Assembly: GCA_036339395.1 (NCBI GenBank)
Contig: JAYZBD010000004.1
Span: 1-34,919, forward strand
Direction of reading: 5' to 3'
DNA: 34,919 bases
Source of the DNA: SP202 sp036339395
Lineage (GTDB): Bacteria; Planctomycetota; Phycisphaerae; Phycisphaerales; SM1A02
Part shown: piece by piece, positions 1-7,225 of the stretch
Position numbering within the stretch: the stretch's first letter is position 1
Layout: each line of letters starts with the position of its first letter
The notes under the pieces: generated by a model
The model's input: the letters and a program-made list of their open reading frames with translations, nothing else
What the model was told of the DNA's origin: nothing
Databases searched by the model: none
Made by a program: the position numbers and the translations under genes

Positions 1-432
1 ACGGCCTACATCGCCGGACTTGATCAACACCTTCGGGCCTTTGACCTGTTCAACGGCAATACACGCTGGCGTGTTCTTACGAACACGCCGCTCGTGGACT
101 CTCCCGTCCTGATCGGTGACAAGGTCTACCAGCAGATCCCGGGACAGGGGCTTGCCGCATTTGCAGCCCGACCGAAGGATGACTTCAACGGTCACCAGTA
201 CTGGATCAACAAGAACATCAATGGCAATGTCCTGACAAGACATGGACGTTCACTGGTTGTCTGGGACAGTGCCAACCACGTTCTTGGGACCATATCCGCG
301 TCCCTGGGCACCACCGACACGCTCCTGCATGTACCCGATGTCGTGCGGGTCATCGCGGATGACCTGGAAAACGGCACGCTCTTCGCCCTGGGATACGACG
401 GGCGCCTGACCTGCCTGACTCCCTCGAACTGA
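1..432 (+). CDS. PQQ-binding-like beta-propeller protein, C-terminal part
   Basis: The reading frame is open from the first base and stops at 432, so only the last 143 residues are present. They contain propeller-blade text such as YIAGLDQHLRAFDLFNG, TRWRV and later GTLFALGYDGRLTCL, the 'colour a blade with AFD..G...W' pattern of PQQ-like/BamB-like repeats. Proteins of this fold act as scaffolds or quinoprotein enzymes, usually outside the cytoplasm. The N-terminus, any signal peptide and other domains lie outside the window, so the precise role cannot be given. It ends 23 bp before purH on the same strand; no functional link to purine synthesis is evident. Confidence 0.6.
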   Translation, partial: TAYIAGLDQHLRAFDLFNGNTRWRVLTNTPLVDSPVLIGDKVYQQIPGQGLAAFAARPKDDFNGHQYWINKNINGNVLTRHGRSLVVWDSANHVLGTISASLGTTDTLLHVPDVVRVIADDLENGTLFALGYDGRLTCLTPSN

Positions 433-455
433 ACAGGCTCACCAGCAGAACAACC

Positions 456-2042
456 ATGTCCCTCGTTGAAGTAAAGCGAGCTCTTCTTTCGGTCAGCAAC
501 AAGACCGATCTCGTGCCCTTTGCACAATCCCTGTCCGAGCTGGGCATCGAGTTGATTTCGACAGGTGGTACGGCCGAGGCACTCGAGTCAGCCGGTTTGA
601 GCGTGACCCACGTGCAGGACGTCACCGGGTTTCCTGAAATGATGGATGGTCGAATCAAGACACTCCATCCACTGGTTCATGGTGCCCTGCTGGGGTGCCC
701 TGATCGACCGGAACATGTCGACGCCATGGAAGAACATGGCATCATTCCGATTCAACTGGTCTGCATCAATCTCTACCCGTTCGAACAGACGATCCAGAAG
801 AAGGGAGTCCCCCAGGAAGAGGCCATCGAGCAGATCGACATCGGCGGACCGGCAATGCTCCGTTCAGCTTCGAAGAACCATGCCTCCGTCTGCACGATCA
901 CTTCTCCCACCCAGTACGACAGTGTCATCAACGAGTTGAAGAAGCATGATGGCTGCACTGATCTGCCATTGAGACGCGGGCTTGCAGCACAGGCCTTCGC
1001 ACGTACGGCTGCTTATGACACCGCCATAAGTTCCTGGATGACTGCCGGCGGCAACGACCGGTTCCCACCCATCCTCCAGGTCGTGGGACGACGAGAACGC
1101 CTGCTTCGCTACGGAGAAAACCCTCACCAGCATGCCGCCCTGTACACGACGGACTCCAATGATTCCATGCAGTTGGCAAGTGCGCAGATGCGGAGCGGCA
1201 AGCCGCTGAGTTACAACAATCTCAATGATGCGGCTGCCGCACTGCAACTGGCATCCGAACTGGCGACGGTCTTTCCCGAGCAGTGCGTCGCCACGGTCAT
1301 CAAGCACACCAATGCATGTGGCGCAGCAATCGGCAGCACGCCACAAGAGGCATTCCAGCGAGCATGGGAGGGAGATCCTCGCGCCGCCTTCGGCGGCATC
1401 GTGGTCTCCACGAAGTCCGTGGAGCAGTCTCTCGCCGAATACATGGCCGAGGGGGAGCGATTCCTTGAAGTCATCATTGCTCCATCGTTCTCGCAGGAGG
1501 CAGTCGACTGCCTGGCCGCACGCTGGGCGAATGTCCGGCTCCTCGAGGTAGGTGGAATCGGTGCCAGTAAAACGGATGGAAGTTCAATACGCTCGATCCC
1601 CGGGGGCCTCCTTGTCCAGGACGCTGACTCGGAACTGGCGGATCCGGACCGCTGGACCCTGGTTGCAGGCCCCGAGCCCGACGAGGCGATGCTCGATGAT
1701 GCACGACTGCTGTGGATAACCTGCAAGCACCTGTCCTCGAACGCCATCGCCGTCGGCGGAGGCGGAGCGCTGCGTGGAGCAGGCACAGGACAGGTTGACC
1801 GGGTCGGCGCATGTCGATTGGCCATTGAACGTGCCGGTGATGCCCTGGAGTCGCTTCCGCGGATCGTTGCAGCCTCCGATGCCTTCTTCCCCTTCGACGA
1901 CGGCCCGGCAATTCTCGCGGATGCTGGTATCAACTGCATCGTCCAACCCGGTGGATCACGGCGTGACGATGACACCATCAAGCTCTGTGAAGAACGGGGA
2001 ATCACCCTGCTCTTTACGGGCACACGTCATTTCAGGCACTGA
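456..2042 (+). CDS. purH: Bifunctional AICAR formyltransferase / IMP cyclohydrolase
   Basis: PurH carries out the last two steps of de novo IMP synthesis in the cytoplasm: formylation of AICAR by 10-formyl-THF, then ring closure of FAICAR. The 528 residues match the usual family length. An MGS-like cyclohydrolase domain comes first (ALLSVSNKTDLVPFA, STGGTAEAL, DGRIKTLHPLVHGALL, IDIGGPAMLRSASKN). The formyltransferase domain follows, with the signatures LRYGENPHQ, KHTNACG (catalytic Lys-His), AFGGIV, SNAIAV and DAFFPFDDGP. No strong Shine-Dalgarno sequence precedes the ATG. The gene ends only 12 bp from the convergent nuoB stop. Identification is secure. Confidence 0.97.
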   Translation: MSLVEVKRALLSVSNKTDLVPFAQSLSELGIELISTGGTAEALESAGLSVTHVQDVTGFPEMMDGRIKTLHPLVHGALLGCPDRPEHVDAMEEHGIIPIQLVCINLYPFEQTIQKKGVPQEEAIEQIDIGGPAMLRSASKNHASVCTITSPTQYDSVINELKKHDGCTDLPLRRGLAAQAFARTAAYDTAISSWMTAGGNDRFPPILQVVGRRERLLRYGENPHQHAALYTTDSNDSMQLASAQMRSGKPLSYNNLNDAAAALQLASELATVFPEQCVATVIKHTNACGAAIGSTPQEAFQRAWEGDPRAAFGGIVVSTKSVEQSLAEYMAEGERFLEVIIAPSFSQEAVDCLAARWANVRLLEVGGIGASKTDGSSIRSIPGGLLVQDADSELADPDRWTLVAGPEPDEAMLDDARLLWITCKHLSSNAIAVGGGGALRGAGTGQVDRVGACRLAIERAGDALESLPRIVAASDAFFPFDDGPAILADAGINCIVQPGGSRRDDDTIKLCEERGITLLFTGTRHFRH

Positions 2043-2054
2043 CCGGAAGTCGAG

Positions 2055-2627
2055 TCAACCAGTTGCGCCGATGCTGACATCGATCGGCTGCGTTCCGGGA
2101 ACATGCGTCGGCTCAATGGCGACATTCAGCGGGAGTCGACGGCCCTGGCCGTCATGTGGGATGTTGTCCTCGTCGACGATCCGTTGGATTGCCATGATGC
2201 CCTCGATGAGCATCTCGGGCCTCGGAGGACAACCCGGGACATAGACGTCCACGGGCACGTACTGGTCGATCCCCTGGACGACGGCGTAGGTGTCGAAGAC
2301 ACCGCCGGTGGAAGCACAGGCCCCCATCGAAATGACCCACTTGGGCTCCGTCATCTGCATGTAGATGTGCTGGAGGACAGGGAGCATCTTGACACTCACT
2401 CTTCCCGCAACGATCAGGAGATCGGCCTGGCGAGGGCTGAACCGGAAGACTTCCGCTCCGAACCGGGACAGGTCGAATCGGCTTGAAGCCGTCGCCATCA
2501 GTTCGATGCCGCAGCATGCCGTTGCAAATGGCATCGGCCACAGGCTGGAACGGCGTGCCCAGTTGATGACACGGTTCAACTGCGTTGTCAGGATTCCGTC
2601 TACAGGGAGTGCCGTTTCGAGACCCAT
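2055..2627 (-). CDS. nuoB: NADH-quinone oxidoreductase subunit B (complex I, N2 cluster)
   Basis: NuoB holds the terminal [4Fe-4S] cluster N2 that passes electrons to quinone in respiratory complex I. From the chosen ATG the protein has 190 residues. The cluster ligands are visible: adjacent C38-C39 in ATACCGIEL, C104 in ISMGACAST and C133 in VPGCPPRPE. The ATG at 2627 has a GGAG six bases upstream. An earlier ATG at 2669 overlaps a TACAAT -10-like box and is probably not used. No nuoA, nuoC or nuoD flanks it; nuoC lies alone at 12090-12644 on the same strand. Upstream on the same strand is a STAS protein, an unusual neighbour for this gene. Confidence 0.95.
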   Translation of the reverse strand: MGLETALPVDGILTTQLNRVINWARRSSLWPMPFATACCGIELMATASSRFDLSRFGAEVFRFSPRQADLLIVAGRVSVKMLPVLQHIYMQMTEPKWVISMGACASTGGVFDTYAVVQGIDQYVPVDVYVPGCPPRPEMLIEGIMAIQRIVDEDNIPHDGQGRRLPLNVAIEPTHVPGTQPIDVSIGATG

Positions 2628-2667
2628 GGTCTGCTCCAGCGGGGGGCGTCTTTGCCACGTACAGGGC

Positions 2668-2673
2668 ATTGTA
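2668..2673 (-). promoter_or_regulatory. Candidate -10 box for nuoB
   Basis: Read on the minus strand this is TACAAT (5 of 6 to TATAAT), about 40 bases before the nuoB ATG at 2627. A poor -35 (CTGGAA) sits about 18 bases further upstream. If used, transcription would begin downstream of the alternative ATG at 2669, which supports the shorter NuoB. Confidence 0.35.
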
Positions 2674-2710
2674 GACTCATGGCAGTCATCGTTCCAGCAG
2701 GAAGTATCCT

Positions 2711-3070
2711 TCAGGCTGCTCTTTGCGATTCCAGATCGAACAATCGATCGATCTTCAACATGCTGAAGAGATCTTCGAGCCCCCCTGCCAGTCCCTCAAT
2801 GGAGGTTCGAATTCCAAATGCCTGCGCCCTGTTCCGCAGGTCGATGCACATCCCAAGTCCGATGCTCTTCATCATCTCGACACTGCCGACATCCAGGACC
2901 AGTGCCTGGATGGAATCGCCTTGGCGATGCAGCACGCGATGTGCTGCTGCAGCGATGATCGAGACTTCCTTTTCCCCAACGCGTCGAGCCGTCATGTGGA
3001 CCGTAAGAACCCCACCCTCGACCGACATCCTGACGTACGGGCTCATTCGCCCCTGGTTCTGCTGTTTCAT
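2711..3070 (-). CDS. STAS-domain protein (anti-sigma factor antagonist-like)
   Basis: This 119-residue protein has the fold pattern of SpoIIAA/RsbV-type anti-anti-sigma factors: a beta-rich start (YVRMSVEGGVLTVHM), ALVLDVGSVEMMKSIGLGM in the centre and a C-terminal helix region. Such proteins bind anti-sigma kinases and are switched off by phosphorylation of a Ser in a D-S-(S/T)-G motif. Here the Ser is kept (S69) but the preceding Asp is Lys (KSIG), so regulation may differ. The start at 3070 has GGGGAG eight bases upstream; the frame stays open to 3205 but that extension looks unconserved. No sigma factor or anti-sigma kinase gene is nearby. Confidence 0.72.
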   Translation of the reverse strand: MKQQNQGRMSPYVRMSVEGGVLTVHMTARRVGEKEVSIIAAAAHRVLHRQGDSIQALVLDVGSVEMMKSIGLGMCIDLRNRAQAFGIRTSIEGLAGGLEDLFSMLKIDRLFDLESQRAA

Positions 3071-3265
3071 TCCTGGTACTCCCCGTAACCGTGTTCCTGT
3101 ACTCCCCCCCTGGACCATCGTCTCGGTGAAGCTCCCTGTACGGCACCGGGCATCCAGGAAGCGGCCCAGGCTGCGAGCATGGGCCTGCCAAACCCTCCAA
3201 CCCACCCAGGTGGATCATGGAGACCCGTTATCGGTCGAACTGGATACCAGTGCGTCCGGGGAGTC

Positions 3266-3271
3266 TAGAAT
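3266..3271 (+). promoter_or_regulatory. Candidate -10 box very close to a start codon
   Basis: TAGAAT (5 of 6 to consensus) ends six bases before the ATG at 3278. No convincing -35 is seen. At this distance transcription would begin at or next to the ATG, giving a leaderless message. The rest of the 207-bp divergent gap (3071-3277) shows no clear hairpin or small gene. Confidence 0.3.
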
Positions 3272-3277
3272 CAGGCC

Positions 3278-4327
3278 ATGACCCCACTGCTCCTGGGCAT
3301 CCTCCTGGTGCTGGCCCCGGCACCGACCACTCCACCTCCAACGGAACCCGAGGCCGCACAGGAACTGCCGGACACCCCGATCGAGAAGGCTCGTTCACTG
3401 CTTCCATCCGGGTTCAGCGAGCACCACACCCGTCACTGGGTCATTCTCTCCGACGCACGGTGGGATACGATTGATCACGTTGGCAAGCACCTGGAAGCGG
3501 CGTTGCACCAATTCTCCCGGGTCTGCAGGCTGCTGGGCGCAACACGACCCATGCCCTCGGACCGCATGCTCTGCATCGTGTTCAGCGACCCGGAAGCATT
3601 CAGTTCGTTTGCACGTGCAGGGGATGCACTCGAGATCGACCCGGATCAGATCGGCGGCTACTTCTCACCCGACTCGGAATGGATTCTCTTCTACGAACCT
3701 CGTGGACTTCCGGAACTGGAATCCGCTCGCAGGGAACTGGATGAACACGAAGATTCCCTTCCGGATGACGAGGAGGAGGCGCAGGAACAGGCACGTCGCA
3801 TCAACGAGCGACGAGATGCACTCGAAGATCTCGAGGTGGGCCTTCGGACTTCCCTGGCGGTGCATGAGGCCACCCACCAACTTGCCTGGATCACGGAGTT
3901 CACTGATCACCGTGGAGGCTGGAATCTCTGGTTGCACGAGGGCTTTGCAACTTCCTTTGAGACGCATGACACCTCTCGTGCCTTCGGACCCACGCACGAA
4001 TCACCCTTCAGGCGAGAACAATTCGTGCAGTCGATGAATGATGGTCAGTTGATTCCACTCCAGGAACTGCTTGCAATCAAGGACCTCGAGGGCATCGAGC
4101 CGGACCGATTGAACGTGGTCTATGCACAGAGTTATGCCCTGGTTCGATGGCTCTGGAGGTTTCGTCGAACACAGCTCAATGGCTACATTCGATCCTTGCG
4201 GGAAGATCCCGACTACGTCTTTCCCCGGGATCAACTCAGGGCGTTCGAAGATGCATTCGGTCCCGTCGAGAAACTCGAGCGGCGTTGGCTCAGGGACGAA
4301 GAGGATGAATGGTGGAGCCGGCGCTAG
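3278..4327 (+). CDS. DUF1570-like secreted zinc peptidase (gluzincin type)
   Basis: This 349-residue protein starts with a short hydrophobic stretch (MTPLLLGILLVLAPAP) that looks like a signal peptide, followed by a Pro/Thr-rich linker. A zinc-peptidase signature is present: H196-E-A-T-H200, then WLHEGFATSFE with E221 about 20 residues later. This resembles the HExxH...E arrangement of gluzincins and the DUF1570 family common in planctomycetes. A charged helical insert (about residues 145-187, rich in Glu and Arg) precedes the metal site. The substrate is unknown. The stop codon overlaps that of the convergent yihY-like gene by 4 bp at a CTAG. Confidence 0.75.
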   Translation: MTPLLLGILLVLAPAPTTPPPTEPEAAQELPDTPIEKARSLLPSGFSEHHTRHWVILSDARWDTIDHVGKHLEAALHQFSRVCRLLGATRPMPSDRMLCIVFSDPEAFSSFARAGDALEIDPDQIGGYFSPDSEWILFYEPRGLPELESARRELDEHEDSLPDDEEEAQEQARRINERRDALEDLEVGLRTSLAVHEATHQLAWITEFTDHRGGWNLWLHEGFATSFETHDTSRAFGPTHESPFRREQFVQSMNDGQLIPLQELLAIKDLEGIEPDRLNVVYAQSYALVRWLWRFRRTQLNGYIRSLREDPDYVFPRDQLRAFEDAFGPVEKLERRWLRDEEDEWWSRR

Positions 4328-5328
4328 GCTGGCGACCCGTCCACATCCATGGTCGCCTGTTCCTTCGACCTGAGATCTCCAAGTTGCTGGGCAACCATCG
4401 TTATCTCGAGTCCATAGAGCACGGACAACCACATCATGTAGACCCAGAACATGAAGACCGGCACGAAACCAAGGCTTCCTCCCAGTGGGCTCGACCTGAC
4501 GGCGCGATCAACGTAGAGAACAAGCACCCACTGCCCGAGTACGAGCAGGATCGTCGCCGATGCCGCGCCAAGACTCGCAGGTCGCTTCCTGATGTCCCGT
4601 GCAGGTATTGCGCGGTAGCAGAGACGCAGAAGCCACCACAGGAGAACGAGCGTGATCAAGGTCTGCAACGTGGGAACGACCCATGGCCAGGTACCGACGA
4701 GTACACCAAGTTCATGCACTCCTCGTTCAAGGAACCACCCAGCGACGACGACCAAGGCCGGCGCCAGGAGGAGCACGCCAAGGTAGACCCATATCCGCTT
4801 GCGAATCCAGCCCCCGGGTGTGGATCGAGTTATGAAGTTGAAGGTCGTATCGACCTCCTCGATAAGCCGGAATGCCGCATAGATCACGATGATGATGCCC
4901 AGCCAGGTGAGGCCCGTGAGGTCTGTTGCCATGGCCTCCCTGGCCCGATCGGACACCCACTCTTCAAGGTCGATTGACTCACCCTCTCCCTCGCCCGGAA
5001 TCGACATCCCCACTTCATCCATGTGGAGCCACTCCATGACCTCGTCGATGCTTTTCATGAAGGTCTCTTCGCTGATGAAGGATCGCGTCACGACAACCGT
5101 GAGAACAAGGATCGGCAGCAGGGAGAAGAGCGTACGGAAGGTCAGGGCCGCGGCATTGGAGCCTGCCCTGTCTCGACGAAGTTGGTGGTAGGCAGTCACC
5201 CAGAGTTGCCAGAGGAAGCGAATGAAACGCTGGCCCCGTGTCAGTTCTGCCATGGGCATGGCTTCAAGTCGATGGATCAGGTCACGCAGGCGTTGTCGAA
5301 GTGGTGCCTTCATGAATTTGTCTTTCAT
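4324..5328 (-). CDS. YihY/BrkB family inner-membrane protein
   Basis: The 334 residues contain the YihY (UPF0761) pattern: a cytoplasmic start, then SNAAALTFRTLFSLLPILVLTVVV, a periplasmic-like loop with EETFMKSIDEVMEWL, and further membrane helices (TWLGIIIVIYAAFRLIEEVDTTFN, IWVYLGVLLLAPALVVVAGWFL, TLITLVLLWWLLRLCYRAIP, ILLVLGQWVLVLYV, VFMFWVYMMWLSVLYGLEI). Family members are six-helix proteins of unsettled function; an early RNase BN assignment was abandoned. An alternative start five codons downstream is possible. The gene is convergent with the DUF1570 peptidase and divergent from the pseudouridine synthase. Confidence 0.88.
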   Translation of the reverse strand: MKDKFMKAPLRQRLRDLIHRLEAMPMAELTRGQRFIRFLWQLWVTAYHQLRRDRAGSNAAALTFRTLFSLLPILVLTVVVTRSFISEETFMKSIDEVMEWLHMDEVGMSIPGEGEGESIDLEEWVSDRAREAMATDLTGLTWLGIIIVIYAAFRLIEEVDTTFNFITRSTPGGWIRKRIWVYLGVLLLAPALVVVAGWFLERGVHELGVLVGTWPWVVPTLQTLITLVLLWWLLRLCYRAIPARDIRKRPASLGAASATILLVLGQWVLVLYVDRAVRSSPLGGSLGFVPVFMFWVYMMWLSVLYGLEITMVAQQLGDLRSKEQATMDVDGSPA

Positions 5329-5343
5329 CCAGGACCCTGTACA

Positions 5344-5358
5344 CGGCTTGGAAAGCCG
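5344..5358. repeat. Short perfect hairpin in a divergent intergenic region
   Basis: CGGCTT-GGA-AAGCCG is a perfect 6-bp stem with a 3-base loop. It lies 16 bp before the yihY-like start within the 120-bp gap that also feeds the pseudouridine synthase gene. It could be part of a 5' leader or a protein site; no clear promoter pair is seen beside it. Confidence 0.35.
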
Positions 5359-5448
5359 CCTTGCTACCTGTTATCGGTTCAATACAGGGCATGGATGCAG
5401 GGGCCCCTGTTCGTGGGAACCATGCCAAGGTAGCCTATCCGATTCACC

Positions 5449-6375
5449 ATGCCTCATGACGATCCAAACCAGGCCCCGGATCCCGGGATTCCGCCATCTC
5501 CTCCTCCTCCAATCGCTGGCGGCTGGTCGACGGAACCCGATGCGGAACCCGTCTCGTCCGATTCATTCCAGGATGCAGCCAGGGGTGATCGACTGCAGAA
5601 GGTTCTTTCCAGTGCCGGTGTCGGGTCACGCAGGGCATGCGAAGAACTGATTCTTGCAGGCGAGGTCCTTGTCAATGGCCACATCGTCAAGACACTCCCT
5701 GCATGGGTCGATCCCGCCAGGGATCACATTGTCGTCTCCGGTCAGAGCGTGCGAACCAATGCCCCTCTCGTATACGTTCTGCTGTTCAAGCCGCGAGGCG
5801 TGATCTGTACGAATGCACCCCAGGAGGATCGCCGACGCGCCATCGACCTGGTAGCCCACCCAAAGGGGGTTCGGCTCTTCCCCGTGGGACGACTTGACGT
5901 CGATTCCTCCGGGCTTCTCGTCTTGACGAACGACGGCGCACTTGCTGCTCGACTTACGCATCCTCGCTATGGAATCAAGAAGGAATACGAGGTCACCGTT
6001 CGTGGAGAACTCACCGACAAGGAACTGAAGCGACTGCGTCGAGGGATGATGCTCGCCGACCGACGAGCACGTGGCCGCGTCCACGTCAAGAAGGCTGTCG
6101 CCAGCAAGGTGGAAGTCCTCCACCGCGACCGTGATCGAACTCGATTGAATATCGTTCTGTCTGAAGGGAGAAATCGACAGGTGCGGAGAATGATGGCCCG
6201 CCTGGGCCATCCAGTCAGGAAGCTTCGCCGTCTTCGGATCGGACCCCTGAACCTGAAGGGGCTTCGCCCGGGGCAGTGGAGGGATCTGACACCGTGGGAA
6301 GTTGAACAGCTTCAGGCCGTGTTGAACCGGGAACCTCGGCAAGTTCGTCCTCGGAAGAATCCGAAGCAGAAGTGA
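5449..6375 (+). CDS. rluB: RsuA/RluB-family pseudouridine synthase
   Basis: The 308-residue protein isomerises a uridine in rRNA to pseudouridine; RluB, RluE, RluF and RsuA share this architecture. After a Pro-rich, probably disordered lead of about 45 residues comes an S4 RNA-binding domain (DRLQKVLSSAGVGSRRACEE...GEVLVNG). The catalytic domain follows with VGRLDVDSSGLLVLTNDG, whose Asp in GRLD is the nucleophile, then GIKKEYEV and EGRNRQVRRMMARLGHPV. The basic C-terminus (LRRLRIGPLNLKGL...LTPWEVEQL) is conserved in the family. RluB is the best family guess because genomes often place it near scpA. Its last 161 bp overlap scpA on the other strand. Confidence 0.9.
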   Translation: MPHDDPNQAPDPGIPPSPPPPIAGGWSTEPDAEPVSSDSFQDAARGDRLQKVLSSAGVGSRRACEELILAGEVLVNGHIVKTLPAWVDPARDHIVVSGQSVRTNAPLVYVLLFKPRGVICTNAPQEDRRRAIDLVAHPKGVRLFPVGRLDVDSSGLLVLTNDGALAARLTHPRYGIKKEYEVTVRGELTDKELKRLRRGMMLADRRARGRVHVKKAVASKVEVLHRDRDRTRLNIVLSEGRNRQVRRMMARLGHPVRKLRRLRIGPLNLKGLRPGQWRDLTPWEVEQLQAVLNREPRQVRPRKNPKQK

Positions 6376-7153
6376 GCTCGATCGTAATCGGCTCACCCCA
6401 CCCTTCCTGGATGCAGTTGACACGGCTGGTCTTGACCAGTTCCAGCACGGCAAGGAAGAGTCCCACGCGCTGGGCCGGTGTCTTCCCTGCAAATGTCTCC
6501 TGGAGCACGACCGGCATCCCCTTGCGACGTTCCAGCCTGTCCATCAGGTCTTCCTGGTAGAGCGCGATGGGTGCGTCATCGACCGAAATCATGTGGGAAC
6601 CGAGTTGATCGAAGTCGATTGCCGCTGCGACGCGTTCCCAGGACTCGACCAGGTCCATCAGGTGAAGATCGTCGAGTTCCAGTCCCTCCTCCTCCGACTG
6701 GAAGACGTCATCCGATGGATGGATCCTTGCCCTTGCACGCCTTGCAAAGGCCTCCCTCGCATCGTCGAGATCCTCCCCCGCCGTTCGGATCCGCTGGTAT
6801 GTCAGCAGTTGCCTCACCAGTTCCTGCCGAGGATCGGCCATGGGTTCATCCTGGTCAGCACCCTCTTCCCCATCGGATTCGACGGGAGGGGCCAGGGTCC
6901 GGGACTTCAACTCGATGAGGCTTGCCGCCATGACGAGAAACTCGCCGGCCTGCTCGATGTCCACATCATCAACCTGCTGAAGCACCAGGAGGTACTGGTC
7001 GGTGATGGCGGATATCGGGATATCCTGGATGTCCACTTCCGCCCGGCGAATGAGGAACAGGAGGAGATCCAAGGGGCCCTCGAAGGCCTCAAGGCTGATT
7101 ACATAGTCGTCCTGTGCTGCACGGCGGGATGTGGTCATATCCGGGGCTTGCAT
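6215..7153 (-). CDS. scpA: Segregation and condensation protein A (condensin kleisin)
   Basis: ScpA bridges the SMC heads and, with ScpB, helps compact and segregate the chromosome. The family start is clear (YVISLEAFEGPLDLLLFLIRRAEVDIQDIPISAITDQYL) with AGEFLVMAASLIELKSRTL after it. The C-terminal winged helix ends at about residue 260 (AQRVGLFLAVLELVKTSRV...ITIEL). A further 52-residue tail rich in Ser, Glu and Pro follows and lies wholly antisense to rluB. The start is uncertain: ATG at 7153 is used here; TTG at 7180 and ATG at 7138 are alternatives. No scpB or smc gene is in the window, although scpA-scpB-rluB is a common order elsewhere. Confidence 0.92.
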   Translation of the reverse strand: MQAPDMTTSRRAAQDDYVISLEAFEGPLDLLLFLIRRAEVDIQDIPISAITDQYLLVLQQVDDVDIEQAGEFLVMAASLIELKSRTLAPPVESDGEEGADQDEPMADPRQELVRQLLTYQRIRTAGEDLDDAREAFARRARARIHPSDDVFQSEEEGLELDDLHLMDLVESWERVAAAIDFDQLGSHMISVDDAPIALYQEDLMDRLERRKGMPVVLQETFAGKTPAQRVGLFLAVLELVKTSRVNCIQEGWGEPITIELTSASDSSEDELAEVPGSTRPEAVQLPTVSDPSTAPGEAPSGSGVRSEDGEAS

Positions 7154-7225
7154 CGTCGAAGTCGGCCTGCGGGGGTACAATATGCACGCTGGTGCGGCAT
7201 TCCCTCAACAGCATCATACCTCACC

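Noticed and set aside
1211..2023. Long opposite-strand open frame (270 codons) across purH
   Set aside because: Its sequence is Ser/Arg/Pro-rich with no domain, while purH on the plus strand is fully conserved.
5401..5408. GGGGCCCC palindrome upstream of the pseudouridine synthase gene
   Set aside because: Only 8 bp of simple sequence, with no second copy or promoter element placed around it.
6593..7225. Possible 211-residue N-terminal extension of KdsD
   Set aside because: The open frame is antisense to scpA, shows no conserved text, and the ATG at 7226 gives the normal KdsD length.
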